64,000 nucleotides of DNA from positions 1-64,000 of the forward strand of contig JARNMJ010000019.1 in the NCBI GenBank assembly GCA_029432795.1, given 5' to 3'. Under the pieces are notes generated by a model that saw only the letters and a list, made by a program, of their open reading frames with translations, had not been told where the DNA came from and searched no databases. Below are positions 17,433-26,700 of this stretch, piece by piece (within the stretch, counting starts at the first letter, position 1; every line of letters starts with the position of its first letter). The translations under genes and the position numbers were made by a program. This stretch comes from Pontiellaceae bacterium B12219. Lineage in GTDB: Bacteria; Verrucomicrobiota; Kiritimatiellia; Kiritimatiellales; Pontiellaceae.

Positions 17433-17927
17433 ATGGCTGGAAACAACCCTTTCCCGATGGCCCTCGATGCGCCGGCGGATCTGTTGGTGAAAATGGATGA
17501 TGCCCTGATCGGGCAGGCCATTGAACAGAGTCGGCAGAGTCCGAGAAAACGGATCATTCTTCCGTTGCACAAAGCGCCCTCCGCATTGCTGCAGCGCATG
17601 CTGAATGCCATTCAGCCGGGCAGTTATATTCGTCCGCATCGGCACAGCGCCGAGCGCGCGGAGAGTATTGTGGTGCTGCGCGGCCGCTTGCGGTATCTGA
17701 CCTTTTCCGAAGAGGGGGCTGTTTTCCAATCTCTGGAACTGCGGCCCGGCGAGGGCGTTGATACTGAAGGCGGAATCTGGCACAGCTTCCAGGCTCTGGA
17801 ACCCGATACCGTTCTTTTTGAAGTCAAACCCGGTCCGTATCTTGCGGAAAACGATAAGGAATTTGCCGCGTGGGCTCCGGAAGAATTTTCCCCGAAGGTC
17901 GAGGAATATATGACAAGTCTGGTGTAG
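17433..17927 (+). CDS. wbuC: WbuC-family cupin protein
   Basis: 164 residues from the ATG at 17433, which has GGAG eight bases upstream; an in-frame TTG at 17409 lies inside the preceding terminator and is unlikely. The cupin signature is clear: GSYIRPHRHSAERAES (metal-binding His pair and Glu) and GIWHSFQALEP (second His). WbuC proteins are small metal-binding cupins found near O-antigen or sugar genes; the reaction is unproven. Three exact palindromes fall here: one spans the start codon (17428-17442), two encode FQSLE and FQALE (17724-17738, 17787-17801). Confidence 0.75.
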   Translation: MAGNNPFPMALDAPADLLVKMDDALIGQAIEQSRQSPRKRIILPLHKAPSALLQRMLNAIQPGSYIRPHRHSAERAESIVVLRGRLRYLTFSEEGAVFQSLELRPGEGVDTEGGIWHSFQALEPDTVLFEVKPGPYLAENDKEFAAWAPEEFSPKVEEYMTSLV

Positions 17928-17951
17928 AGCGGACTTCGCGAAGCGAGCCCG

Positions 17952-18704
17952 CTATTGTGCGCAGAACTTCACAACCTCTTCATAGGGCATCGTACCGCCG
18001 AACAGATCCAGTGCGGAGCCGATCGTGACGTCAATTCGCCCCTGCCCGACGATGTTGAGTTTTTCCAGATCCTGAAAATTCCGGACCCCGCCGGCATAGA
18101 CGCAGGGAATCGGGGCGTGTTCGGCCAAAAGGGCAATCAGTTCTTCATCCATGCCCTGCTGTTTGCCTTCCACATCCACGCCGTGCACCAGAAATTCACA
18201 GCAGTGGTCGGCGAGTTCGCGCAATGAATCGGCATCCACCACGGTTTCGGTGAAGGTCTGCCAGCGATCGGTGACGACGTGGTACTGCCCGTCCTTTTTT
18301 CGGCAGCTCAGGTCCAGCACCAGCCGATCGCGCCCGGTTTCGCGAACCAGTTTACTCAACCGGTCCGGATCAATCTGCCCGTTTTGAAAAATGTAGGAGG
18401 TCACAATTACCTGCGAAGCGCCGGCTTCCAACCATTGGAAGGCGTTTTCGGCGGTGATTCCGCCGCCCACCTGCAGGCCGTTGGGCCAGCCGCCGAGGGC
18501 TTCGCGTGCGGCATCGTCGTTCCCGGTGCCGAGTTTGATCACGTGTCCGCCGGTCAGTCCGTCGGCTTTGTAGCGCTCGGCGTACCAGGCCGGCGGTTTT
18601 TCGGACACAAAATTGGTTTCCGGCTCGGCACCATCGGACAGCGAACCGCCGATAATCTGTTTTACTTTGCCATTATGGAGATCTATGCAGGGTCTGAATT
18701 TCAT
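17952..18704 (-). CDS. hisA: HisA of the eukaryotic (HIS6-like) type
   Basis: 250 residues. The enzyme opens the ribose ring of ProFAR to PRFAR, the fourth step of histidine synthesis. The opening MKFRPCIDLHNGKVKQI, the phosphate-binding GGGITAENAF and the end GSALDLFGG match the fungal/plant HIS6 form, including the ETNFVSEKPPAWYAERYKADGL stretch, rather than the common bacterial HisA. The catalytic aspartates are D8 (CIDLH) and the D of LVLDLS. No other his gene is nearby. It contains one exact palindrome (18426-18440, encoding FQWLE) and one near match (18063-18077). Confidence 0.85.
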   Translation of the reverse strand: MKFRPCIDLHNGKVKQIIGGSLSDGAEPETNFVSEKPPAWYAERYKADGLTGGHVIKLGTGNDDAAREALGGWPNGLQVGGGITAENAFQWLEAGASQVIVTSYIFQNGQIDPDRLSKLVRETGRDRLVLDLSCRKKDGQYHVVTDRWQTFTETVVDADSLRELADHCCEFLVHGVDVEGKQQGMDEELIALLAEHAPIPCVYAGGVRNFQDLEKLNIVGQGRIDVTIGSALDLFGGTMPYEEVVKFCAQ

Positions 18705-18754
18705 ATGTGAACCACGGAATAAGCGGCGTTGAACCGTAAAAATTTTAATTGATA

Positions 18755-18783
18755 ACCACGAAACACACTAAATACACGAAAAA
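18755..18783. repeat. Short A-rich dispersed word (ACCACGAAACACAC type)
   Basis: A 29-base stretch made of repeating CACGAAA/ACACTAAA/ACACGAAA units, upstream of metG. A degenerate second piece (GAACCACGGAAT) is at 18712-18722. Such words are commonly scattered between genes in several phyla. Similar ones in this window are listed at 23659, 28317, 33431, 39663 and 52805. Confidence 0.5.
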
Positions 18784-18901
18784 GGGGGGAAAGCAATGGC
18801 CTATCGCGGATCAATCATCACTGAACAACTAATCCTTGTATCTTGCGGCGTTGGGCCTATCATCGCCCGTTCATTTTTTAAAACCGCAGAAGAGATGTAT
18901 T

Positions 18902-20872
18902 ATGAGCGAAAAACCATCGAAATATTACGTAACCACGCCGATCTACTATGTGAACGATAAGCCGCATATCGGCCATTCCTACACCACTATTCTGGCGGAC
19001 GTGCTGGCGAGCTATCATCGTCTGCTCGGTATTCCGACCCATTTTCTGACCGGAACTGATGAGCATGGTCAAAAGGTGCAGCAGGCGGCCGATGCCAATG
19101 GAATCACCCCGCAGGAGCAATGCGATCAGACGGTGGTCCGTTTTCAGGAATTGTGGAAACGGCTTGAAATTCAGAATGACGATTTTATCCGAACCACGGA
19201 AGAGCGGCATAAAACCGTTGTGCAGCAGACCCTGCAGGAACTCTTTGATCGGGATGAGATTTATAAAGCGGAATATGAAGGCTGGTATTGTGTCGGCTGT
19301 GAACGCTTTTTCACTGAAAAAGATCTCACCGAGGGAAATTGTCCCGAGTGCGGCCGGCCGGTCGATAAGATCATCGAATCCAACTATTTTTTCCGCATGA
19401 GCAAATATCAGGATTGGCTGATTGACTATATCGAGACGCATCCCGATTTCATTCAGCCGTCGTTCCGTGCCAATGAAACGCTCGGGTTTTTGAAAAACAA
19501 GGAGCTGCAGGATCTCTGTATTTCGCGCCCGAAGTCGCGATTGGCCTGGGGAATTGAACTGCCGTTTGATTCTGATTTCGTGACTTATGTCTGGTTCGAC
19601 GCCCTGATCAACTATATCTCTGCCGTCGGCTATAAATCCGATGAAGAGCAGTTTAATAAATGGTGGCCGGCTTCCTGCCAGCTGATTGGAAAAGACATTC
19701 TTACCACGCATACGGTCTATTGGCCGACGATGCTGAAGGCCATGAATGTGGCGATGCCGGAATCCATCTTTGCGCACGGCTGGTGGCTGACGGGCCGCAC
19801 CAAAATGAGCAAGTCGCTCGGCAATGTGGTGAATCCGATGGATATGATCGATTCCTACGGCGTCGATGCCTTCCGCTACTTCCTGATTGCGGAAATGACC
19901 TTGGGGCAGGATGCCTCCTTCACCGAAGAGGCCTTCGTGAAACGCTATAATGCCGATCTGGCCAACGATCTCGGCAATGTGACAAATCGCGTGCTCAATA
20001 TGATTTCCCGCTATTGCGACAATAAGGTGCCGGCCTCTGCCAAGGGCGATTTTGATACCGGACTGGAAGATGCGCTCTGGAAGGAAACCGTTGAGGTTGC
20101 CGATGAAATGGGTCCAATGATTGGCAACATGAAGCTGGATGCTTCTGTTGGCCTGGTGATGACGGCGGTTCGTAAAATCAATGTCTATCTGCAGGAACGC
20201 GCTCCCTGGAGTCTGGCGAAGGAAGAGGGCAATGAAGCGCGTATTGCGTATTGTCTTTACACGGCGGCCGAGTGTCTGCGTGTTTGCGCCGCCCTGCTTT
20301 TCCCGGTGATGCCTGAAAAAATGCTGGCGCTGCGTACCGCGCTGGGCATGGGCGATGCCAAGCCGCAGCTCGATAAGCTGACGCAGTTCGGCGTTTTGAC
20401 GGCCGGTTCCGAAATTTCCCAGCCCGGGGCGCTTTTTCCGCGGATTGAAGTGGAGAAAAAAGAAGAGAAGAAGCCGGCCGAAAAGCCGAAGAAACAAAAA
20501 CAGCAACCGAAGAAGAGTGGAGGGACGACGCCCTCGTCGTCCGCCGACGGCCTGATTACGTTTGATCAGGTGATGGCGGTGAATCTCAAAACGGCGGTTG
20601 TTCTGGAAGCAGAGAAGATCGAGGGGGCGGATAAACTGCTGAAGCTTCAGATCGACCTCGGCGACGAAAAGCGCCAGCTGGTTGCAGGCATTGCCTTGCA
20701 CTACACGCCGGAAGAGCTGGTTGGAAAAACGATCGTGGTGGTCGCCAATCTGAAGCCTGCGAAACTGCGCGGTGTTAAATCGGAGGGCATGTTGCTGGCC
20801 GCATCAATCGGCGATGATTTGCGGCTGGTTACCGTTGAAGGTGAACTGGGCCCCGGTGCCGCGGTTAAGTAA
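18902..20872 (+). CDS. metG: Methionyl-tRNA synthetase
   Basis: 656 residues from the ATG at 18902; an in-frame ATG 66 bases upstream is not preceded by a ribosome-binding site and would add unconserved residues. The enzyme charges tRNA(Met). HIGHS (HIGH motif), the zinc knuckle CVGCERFF/CPECGRP, KMSKS (RTKMSKSLGN) and a C-terminal tRNA-binding OB domain (about 555-656) are in order. A Lys/Pro-rich linker (about 515-555) joins body and OB domain. It carries an in-frame copy of the dispersed hairpin element (GGTTPSSSADG). Confidence 0.95.
   Translation: MSEKPSKYYVTTPIYYVNDKPHIGHSYTTILADVLASYHRLLGIPTHFLTGTDEHGQKVQQAADANGITPQEQCDQTVVRFQELWKRLEIQNDDFIRTTEERHKTVVQQTLQELFDRDEIYKAEYEGWYCVGCERFFTEKDLTEGNCPECGRPVDKIIESNYFFRMSKYQDWLIDYIETHPDFIQPSFRANETLGFLKNKELQDLCISRPKSRLAWGIELPFDSDFVTYVWFDALINYISAVGYKSDEEQFNKWWPASCQLIGKDILTTHTVYWPTMLKAMNVAMPESIFAHGWWLTGRTKMSKSLGNVVNPMDMIDSYGVDAFRYFLIAEMTLGQDASFTEEAFVKRYNADLANDLGNVTNRVLNMISRYCDNKVPASAKGDFDTGLEDALWKETVEVADEMGPMIGNMKLDASVGLVMTAVRKINVYLQERAPWSLAKEEGNEARIAYCLYTAAECLRVCAALLFPVMPEKMLALRTALGMGDAKPQLDKLTQFGVLTAGSEISQPGALFPRIEVEKKEEKKPAEKPKKQKQQPKKSGGTTPSSSADGLITFDQVMAVNLKTAVVLEAEKIEGADKLLKLQIDLGDEKRQLVAGIALHYTPEELVGKTIVVVANLKPAKLRGVKSEGMLLAASIGDDLRLVTVEGELGPGAAVK
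20518..20550. repeat. Half copy of the dispersed hairpin element inside metG
   Basis: It begins with TGGAGGGA and contains GGACGACG-CCCT-CGTCGTCC, a perfect 8-bp hairpin that matches the left half of the 14636 element. It keeps the metG frame open and falls in the disordered linker between the synthetase body and the C-terminal OB domain, where an insertion would be tolerated. Confidence 0.65.
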
Positions 20873-20891
20873 TCCGGTTCAGCTCTTCAAT

Positions 20892-20914
20892 CCCCTTGTT
20901 TCAAGGGGGTTTTA
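20892..20914 (+). terminator. Intrinsic terminator after metG
   Basis: Stem CCCCTTG/CAAGGGG with a TTT loop, followed by GTTTT, 20 bases past the metG stop. Confidence 0.7.
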
Positions 20915-21058
20915 GGCGTGAGGGGTGTTAATAACATTGCCTTAAAAAGGGGTTGCAACAAGAGGGGGCAACTGCAATCTTAGATTTAAGTTTTCGCAAA
21001 ATTCCACGATGGTCGTGGTATGGATGCTTTTTTGGCGAATTAACTGGAGGTATGCTTC

Positions 21059-21886
21059 GTGAATAAATTGGTTACTGTTGGTTTGGCAGCTGTTTTTGCT
21101 GCAGGTTTTTCAAATGCCCAGAGCGGCATCGTAATGGTTGAGCAGGTCGACGTTGTCAACTCAGATGGGCCGGAAGCAACGGCTGAACTGGCTGTGGTGT
21201 CTGCAGATGTTTGGCGTGGTCAGATTCAAAACGAAGATTTTGTTATCCAGCCGCAGTTCACCATTGCGCAATACGGCGTGAGCTTCAATGTGTGGGCGAA
21301 CTATGATTTCAGCAAAAACTATGTCGGTGTTGATAACGATATCAGTGAAATCGATTTGTCGCTGGCGTATACGCTTCCGGTTGACCTGAACGACTTTTCG
21401 TTTGATATCGGTATCATCAGCTATCAGTTCCCGGCCAATGGCGCCTATTCGGGCTCAAAGGGAGTCAACATGGAATCTACCACCGAGATCTTTGCTGCGG
21501 CACATTTGCTGACGCTCAAGGACTATATCATCCCTTCGGCGACGATCTTCCAGGACATCAAAGAAGTGGACGGTACCTACATCCTGCTGGATATCGTTGC
21601 GCCGTATCAGGTGAGCGAGTACCTTTCGGTTGAAGCGGGTGCCTCCACCGGTTGGGGAAATAACAACTACAATAAATACTACTATGGCTTGAAAGGCGGA
21701 AATGCCGGCTTCAACGACTATAACTTCTGGGGAACCGTCAGCTACGAACTGCTGGACGGCCTGACAGCTTCCTTCAACCTGACTTACACCGGTCTTTATG
21801 GCGGTAAGGTTAAGAATGCCGGAAAACAGAAGTATGAAGCGGGCGAAAAACTGTGGGGCGGCCTGAACATCGCTTACGACTTCTAA
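21059..21886 (+). CDS. TorF-like outer-membrane beta-barrel (putative porin)
   Basis: 275 residues from a GTG start; TGGAGG lies nine bases before it, and the only nearby ATG is out of frame. A signal peptide ends at SNAQS. The first strands (ELAVVSADVWRGQIQNED) carry the VWRG phrase typical of TorF-like putative porins, followed by alternating amphipathic strands up to the last AYDF with a terminal Phe, the barrel-assembly signal. It is monocistronic, with a strong terminator after it. Probably a small-molecule porin; the substrate is unknown. Confidence 0.7.
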   Translation: MNKLVTVGLAAVFAAGFSNAQSGIVMVEQVDVVNSDGPEATAELAVVSADVWRGQIQNEDFVIQPQFTIAQYGVSFNVWANYDFSKNYVGVDNDISEIDLSLAYTLPVDLNDFSFDIGIISYQFPANGAYSGSKGVNMESTTEIFAAAHLLTLKDYIIPSATIFQDIKEVDGTYILLDIVAPYQVSEYLSVEAGASTGWGNNNYNKYYYGLKGGNAGFNDYNFWGTVSYELLDGLTASFNLTYTGLYGGKVKNAGKQKYEAGEKLWGGLNIAYDF

Positions 21887-21908
21887 TCCAGAGTCTGAGT
21901 CTGATGAA

Positions 21909-21938
21909 AACGCTCCGTTCGCTCGGGGCGTTTTTTTT
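21909..21938 (+). terminator. Intrinsic terminator after the TorF-like gene
   Basis: Stem AACGCTCCG/CGGGGCGTT with loop TTCGCT, followed directly by a run of eight T, 23 bases after the stop. Confidence 0.85.
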
Positions 21939-22004
21939 GGTTTCTCGCCGGAAGTCAAACCGTTAACATCTTTCAACTTTTAATCAACCATAGAGGGGCA
22001 AGCC

Positions 22005-22484
22005 ATGAATGAACTGCTGAACCTGCTAAAACAGAACGCTCTTGAGTCGCCGGAAAACCTGGCCAAAATGCTGGGCACCACGGCGGACGATGTCAAAAAA
22101 CAGATTGCCGATTTTGAAAAAGACGGTGTTATTCGCGCCTACCAGGCCGTGGTGAACGAAGAAAAGCTGGACGCTTCACTGGTCACGACCGTGATTGAGG
22201 TGAAGGTGACGCCCGAAATTGAAGGCGGCTTTGATCGCATTGCTGATCGGATCAGCCGCTTCCCGGAAGTGGATTCGGTATTCCTGATGTCCGGCGGTTT
22301 CGATCTGCTGCTCTTTATTAAAGGGCGCACCATGCACGACTCCTTCAGTTTCGTGAGTGAAAAACTTTCCACGATGTCCGGAGTAACCTCCACGGCTACG
22401 CACTTCATGATGAAGGCCTACAAGCAAAGTGGAATTATTATGAATACGGGAGACGACGATGAACGACTCAAAGTCTCTCCATAG
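22005..22484 (+). CDS. Lrp/AsnC-family transcriptional regulator
   Basis: 159 residues. An N-terminal winged-helix (about 1-55; SPENLAKMLGTTADDVKKQIADFEKDGVI in pieces) is followed by the Lrp/AsnC ligand-binding RAM domain (about 65-140) with the characteristic GGFDLLLFIKG. It probably senses an amino acid and controls the aminotransferase gene that overlaps its end by 26 bases. The arrangement of an Lrp regulator translationally coupled to an aminotransferase points to a shared amino-acid pathway. Confidence 0.8.
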   Translation: MNELLNLLKQNALESPENLAKMLGTTADDVKKQIADFEKDGVIRAYQAVVNEEKLDASLVTTVIEVKVTPEIEGGFDRIADRISRFPEVDSVFLMSGGFDLLLFIKGRTMHDSFSFVSEKLSTMSGVTSTATHFMMKAYKQSGIIMNTGDDDERLKVSP

Positions 22485-23637
22485 TAAAATTGCGAAAACG
22501 GTGCGGGAAATTCCCCGATCCGGCATTCGCGATTTTTTTGAAATTGTCAGCTCGCGCGAAGGTGTCATTTCTCTGGGGATCGGTGAACCCGATTTTGTGA
22601 CGCCCTGGCATATTCGCGAGGCCGCGATACAGGCGCTGGAACGGGGGGTAACGAGTTATACTTCCAATATGGGCTTGCTCTCGCTGCGGCGAGGAATATC
22701 CCAGTATGTCGAAAAGAAAACCGGCATTCAGTATAACCCCGAAACGGAAGTGCTGGTCACGGTCGGCGTTTCCGAAGGTTTGGATCTGGCCGTTCGTGCA
22801 TTGATTGAGCCCGGCGATGAAGTCATCTATCATGAACCGAGTTATGTATCCTATAATCCGACCGTTCAATTTGCTTACGGTGTGCCCGTCGGGATTCAGA
22901 CCCAAAAGGAAAACGGTTTCCGGCTGACGCGTGCCGAGCTCGAAGCGCATGTAACGCCACGCACCAAAGTGCTGCTGCTTAACTATCCGAACAACCCCAC
23001 CGGGGCCGCCCTTTCAAAGAAAGATGTGGAGGAGATTGCCGCATTTGCCATTGAGCACGACCTGATTGTATTAAGCGATGAAATCTACGACGAGCTCACC
23101 TACGACCGCGAACACTTCAGTCTGATTTCCGTTCCGGGCATGCGCGAGCGCACCATTTATCTGCACGGCTTTTCCAAAGCCTGGGCCATGACCGGATTCC
23201 GCATGGGCTTCACCTGTGCTCCGCCGGAACTGACCGAAGCCATGATGAAGATCCATCAGTTCACCATGCTCTGTGCTCCGATCCTCAGCCAGGAAGCATC
23301 CATTGAAGCGCTGAAGCATGCGGACAAGGACATTGCCTACATGAAGGCGGAGTATAAAAAACGGCGGAACTATATCCATTCGTCCTTCGAAGAGATGGGG
23401 ATTCCCTGCATCCGTCCCGACGGAGCGTTCTACGCCTTTGCCGACATCAGCCAGTTCGGCATGAGCGCCAAGGAGTTTGCGCTCAAGTTGCTCGATGAAG
23501 AAAATGTGGCCTGTGTGCCCGGCACGGCATTCGGCAAATGCGGCGAAGGATTCATCCGCTGTTCTTATGCCACCTCATTCGAGCAGATCAGGGAAGCGAT
23601 GGTGCGCATAGCCCGTTTCATCGAAAAACTAAAATAA
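22459..23637 (+). CDS. Class I/II PLP aminotransferase
   Basis: 392 residues of the AspC/Ia-gamma type. SLGIGEPDF, PNNPTGA, SDEIYDELTYD and HGFSKAWAMTGFRMG, with K240 as the PLP-binding lysine, and the C-terminal FIRCSYA (substrate Arg) are all present. The family transfers amino groups from aspartate, aromatic amino acids or alanine to 2-oxoacids; the exact substrate cannot be read. The start overlaps the lrp-like gene, indicating one transcript. Confidence 0.85.
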   Translation: MNDSKSLHSKIAKTVREIPRSGIRDFFEIVSSREGVISLGIGEPDFVTPWHIREAAIQALERGVTSYTSNMGLLSLRRGISQYVEKKTGIQYNPETEVLVTVGVSEGLDLAVRALIEPGDEVIYHEPSYVSYNPTVQFAYGVPVGIQTQKENGFRLTRAELEAHVTPRTKVLLLNYPNNPTGAALSKKDVEEIAAFAIEHDLIVLSDEIYDELTYDREHFSLISVPGMRERTIYLHGFSKAWAMTGFRMGFTCAPPELTEAMMKIHQFTMLCAPILSQEASIEALKHADKDIAYMKAEYKKRRNYIHSSFEEMGIPCIRPDGAFYAFADISQFGMSAKEFALKLLDEENVACVPGTAFGKCGEGFIRCSYATSFEQIREAMVRIARFIEKLK

Positions 23638-23658
23638 CAGAATAATCTGCTTATATGG

Positions 23659-23760
23659 ATGGCCACAAAAAGGCACACGACTGCGCGCAGGCTAAGCAGT
23701 CTGCACAAAGGCAACAGCTGCCGGGGTCTGCGTGTTTCTTGAGTCTCTTTGTGGCTGCAT
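23659..23760. repeat. Inverted-repeat intergenic element (GCCACAAA type)
   Basis: The ends mirror each other: ATGGCCACAAAAAGGCAC on the left, and ATGCAGCCACAAAGAGACTC when the right end is reverse-complemented. The centre holds a second short inverted pair (GACTGC/GCAGTC around 23679-23703). It fills the gap between the aminotransferase and the AddB-like gene. The composition matches the dispersed CCACAAAGnnnCAC word family. Confidence 0.55.
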
Positions 23761-23782
23761 TCCATACGGGGGAAGTCAGATT

Positions 23783-26700
23783 ATGAACAATGAGCTGATT
23801 GTATTCCCGACCGAGCTGGCACTTAGGCGTTTTCAGCAGGAAGAGGCGTTGAAAAACGGATGGGTCGATGCCTCATCGCACACCACTTTTTCCCGGCTTC
23901 GCAATATTTGTCTGCCCTATGCATCGGTCAAAGGGCAGCGGCTGGATGCTGCGCAGCAACTCCTGCTGCGCCGGCAGGTAACCGAAGTGGCGGCCGGTCA
24001 TTTTGCAGGGCAGGGTGCCTTGGGTGAACTTTCGGAGCGCGCATTGGGCGATGTGCTCGATCAGCTCATCAAAGAGCTGGCCGCGCTTCCCGGCGAAACC
24101 GCGCGAATTGTGAACTGGCTGCTCGATCAACCCCGCCGCGGCAAGCTCTATCAGCTCGGCACGCTGTTCAGTGTCTGGCGCGCCACCATCAAGCAGGATG
24201 GAATTGCCGATGCGCTGGAGGTGAATCACGCCATTCTGAAGCTACTCAAAGGGCCGAGAGAAAACTGGCCGCCGCAACTCCGCGACTGCCGACAGATCAC
24301 CTTCCGCTCGGTGCGCTGGTTTAATCCCTTCGAAGAGCAATGCGTTTCCGCACTGAATAAAAAAATGAAAGTACGTGTGGAGTCGGCTCTTCCGCCCGCA
24401 CATGCCGAGGCCGCCGCCGACCGGATGGGGCAGCGGATTCGCTCCGAAATTATGGCGGAACCCTGGGCCGTGTGGGCAGAAGACCTCGGCGATGCGCTGG
24501 CGGTCGACAGCGCCGAAATTCTGCAGCTTTCCGATGTCACTCGCATCAACTTTTCCCGCTCCGCCGGGGCGTACGGCGAAATTGAAGATCTGGCCCGCCG
24601 CATTTGCTGGAATCTCCAGACTTTGAACATTCCGGCCAATCGGATTGCGCTGGTGGTTCCAAACCTGGGAACCGTGCAGGATATTGTGCCGCACGTATTC
24701 AGCCGCTTCCAGATTCCCTACTATTTCCGTCGCGGTCGTCCCGTATTGTCGTCGGCCTGCGTGAAAGCCTTTATGGCCTGGCTTGCTTTTCCGTTGCATC
24801 CGGAACGGGATATTCGCATTGATCTGGTGCGCAATCCCTCACTTCACTTTGATGACCGGGAAAATGAAATAGAACGCCTGCTGAAGATGTCGCCGCGTTT
24901 AAACGTGAAGGTTTCAACCTGTTCCGGGTTTCAGGCTTTGGAACTTCTGAACGAGCGGGTGGTTGAGCCGGAGGATCATTTTAATGCACAGGCGCTGGCG
25001 GTGGTGCGCACGGTGTTGGAGCGACTGGGTGCTCAGGTTTTACCGTTGAAGGATTTGGTCGATCTGATTGAAGAGCTGTTGGAAAATGAAACCGTCCGCC
25101 CGCGCGACAGCCATGAACAGGGCGTCTGGATTCTGAATCCGCACGATGCGGTCGGCCTTGAATTTGATGTCGTGCTTTTTGCGGGATTGAACGACGGCGA
25201 GTTTCCGGGTATTCCGAAACAGGACGCGCTCTTGAATGACCTCGAACGCTTTTTCCTCCGCGAACATCTCGAAGAGCTGGGCCGTCCGTTGCCGAAAATG
25301 GCGTTGCCGAAGGCCGATGTGCTTTTTGAGCAGGAGTCGGTGCTTTTTCTTTCGGCGCTCGGCATGGCCCGTGAGCAGCTCGTTTTTTCGTGTCAGGCGG
25401 TGGATCAGGAAGGGAATGAAAAAGGCGGCAGCGACTATTTTCAGAAACTGTGGAATCTGGCGGGCTGGCCCGCTCAGGAGGATATGCAGCTGAGCCCTTA
25501 CGATCAGTGGCGCATCCAAACCCTGGAAGCGGGCAATCTGTTTTCCAATCATTGGAACGCACAATTCAACACGAAGCCGGAAGATCGGATTCCGATGCCC
25601 GGAGAATCGTTTCTTCCGATCATTCCGTTGCCGCTTTGCCGCGCCAAGGATGAGGCCTTGCAGGCGACGGTGTTTGGAGGGACGGCGTCCGCGTTGTCCG
25701 CGACGGAGCGTGAGGACACGGTTCCTCCAGTGAAAATCGATCATCTCGTGAAGATGCTGGAGATGGAAGCGGAGCGGGAGGTGTTTCTGGATACGCCGAT
25801 CGATGAGCGCGCGCCTTCAATCTATTGCGGGCACATTCCGGCGCTGAAGGAAAAGATTGCTGACTGGTTTGAACAGAAAAGGGAAATGAGTCCGACGGCG
25901 TTGGAGGCGCTGGCGCAATGTCGCTATGTCTTTTTGATCGAGCGCATGTTCGGAAACCGCGATCCGCGCGTGGCCGACGACACGCCCGATCCGATGGAAC
26001 GCGGCGGATTGATCCATTCCATTTTACATGAAATTTATGACGCGATCGCCCGCGGGCATAGCGGGATTGAGGCACCGCGCTATTGGGCGGTGAAAACCTC
26101 CAGTGGCTGGAAACGCCGAACCGAAGACGGCGTCGGGGCGATTCCGCTGGCCGTTTTTCTTCCGGAGTTTGGAAACGACTACGAAGCCTTTGCGCGAAAA
26201 ATTGCCAACCGCCGCATGGATAGCGAAACGCTGGGGCATCCCGGCGTCTGGGCGGCGGAACGTGAAAAGATGCTGGAAATGGTGCTGAATTTTATCCGCT
26301 ACGATGCCGAAACCTGCGCGGCGGAAAATCGCTATCCGGCGCTCTTTGAATTGAAGTTCGGCGAGGAGACGGCAGTGGATCTCGGGCCGGTTAAATTGCA
26401 CGGTGTTATCGACCGGGTGGATCTGATTTTTGCGGATACGGGCGATCTGGCAACGTTGCGGGTGCTCGATTATAAAGGCTCGTCGCGGGCTCGGAGTAAG
26501 ACCGAAGAGTATGCCGCCGATATTATCCGGAATTTCGACTGCCAGCTTCCGATTTATGCTTTTGCGGCGCAGCAGGTTTTCTTCGATGCATTTAATACGG
26601 ATGCACTCAATGCCATGACCGAGGCGGGCTATCTGATTTATGAACGCGATTTTCCAGCCCTTGGAAAGTCGGTTCCGAAGAGTCGAATTTCGATGGATCG

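Noticed and set aside
18878-20701. 607-codon open frame antisense to metG
   Set aside because: Composition is typical of an antisense shadow of a conserved GC-rich gene; metG is fully supported on the other strand.
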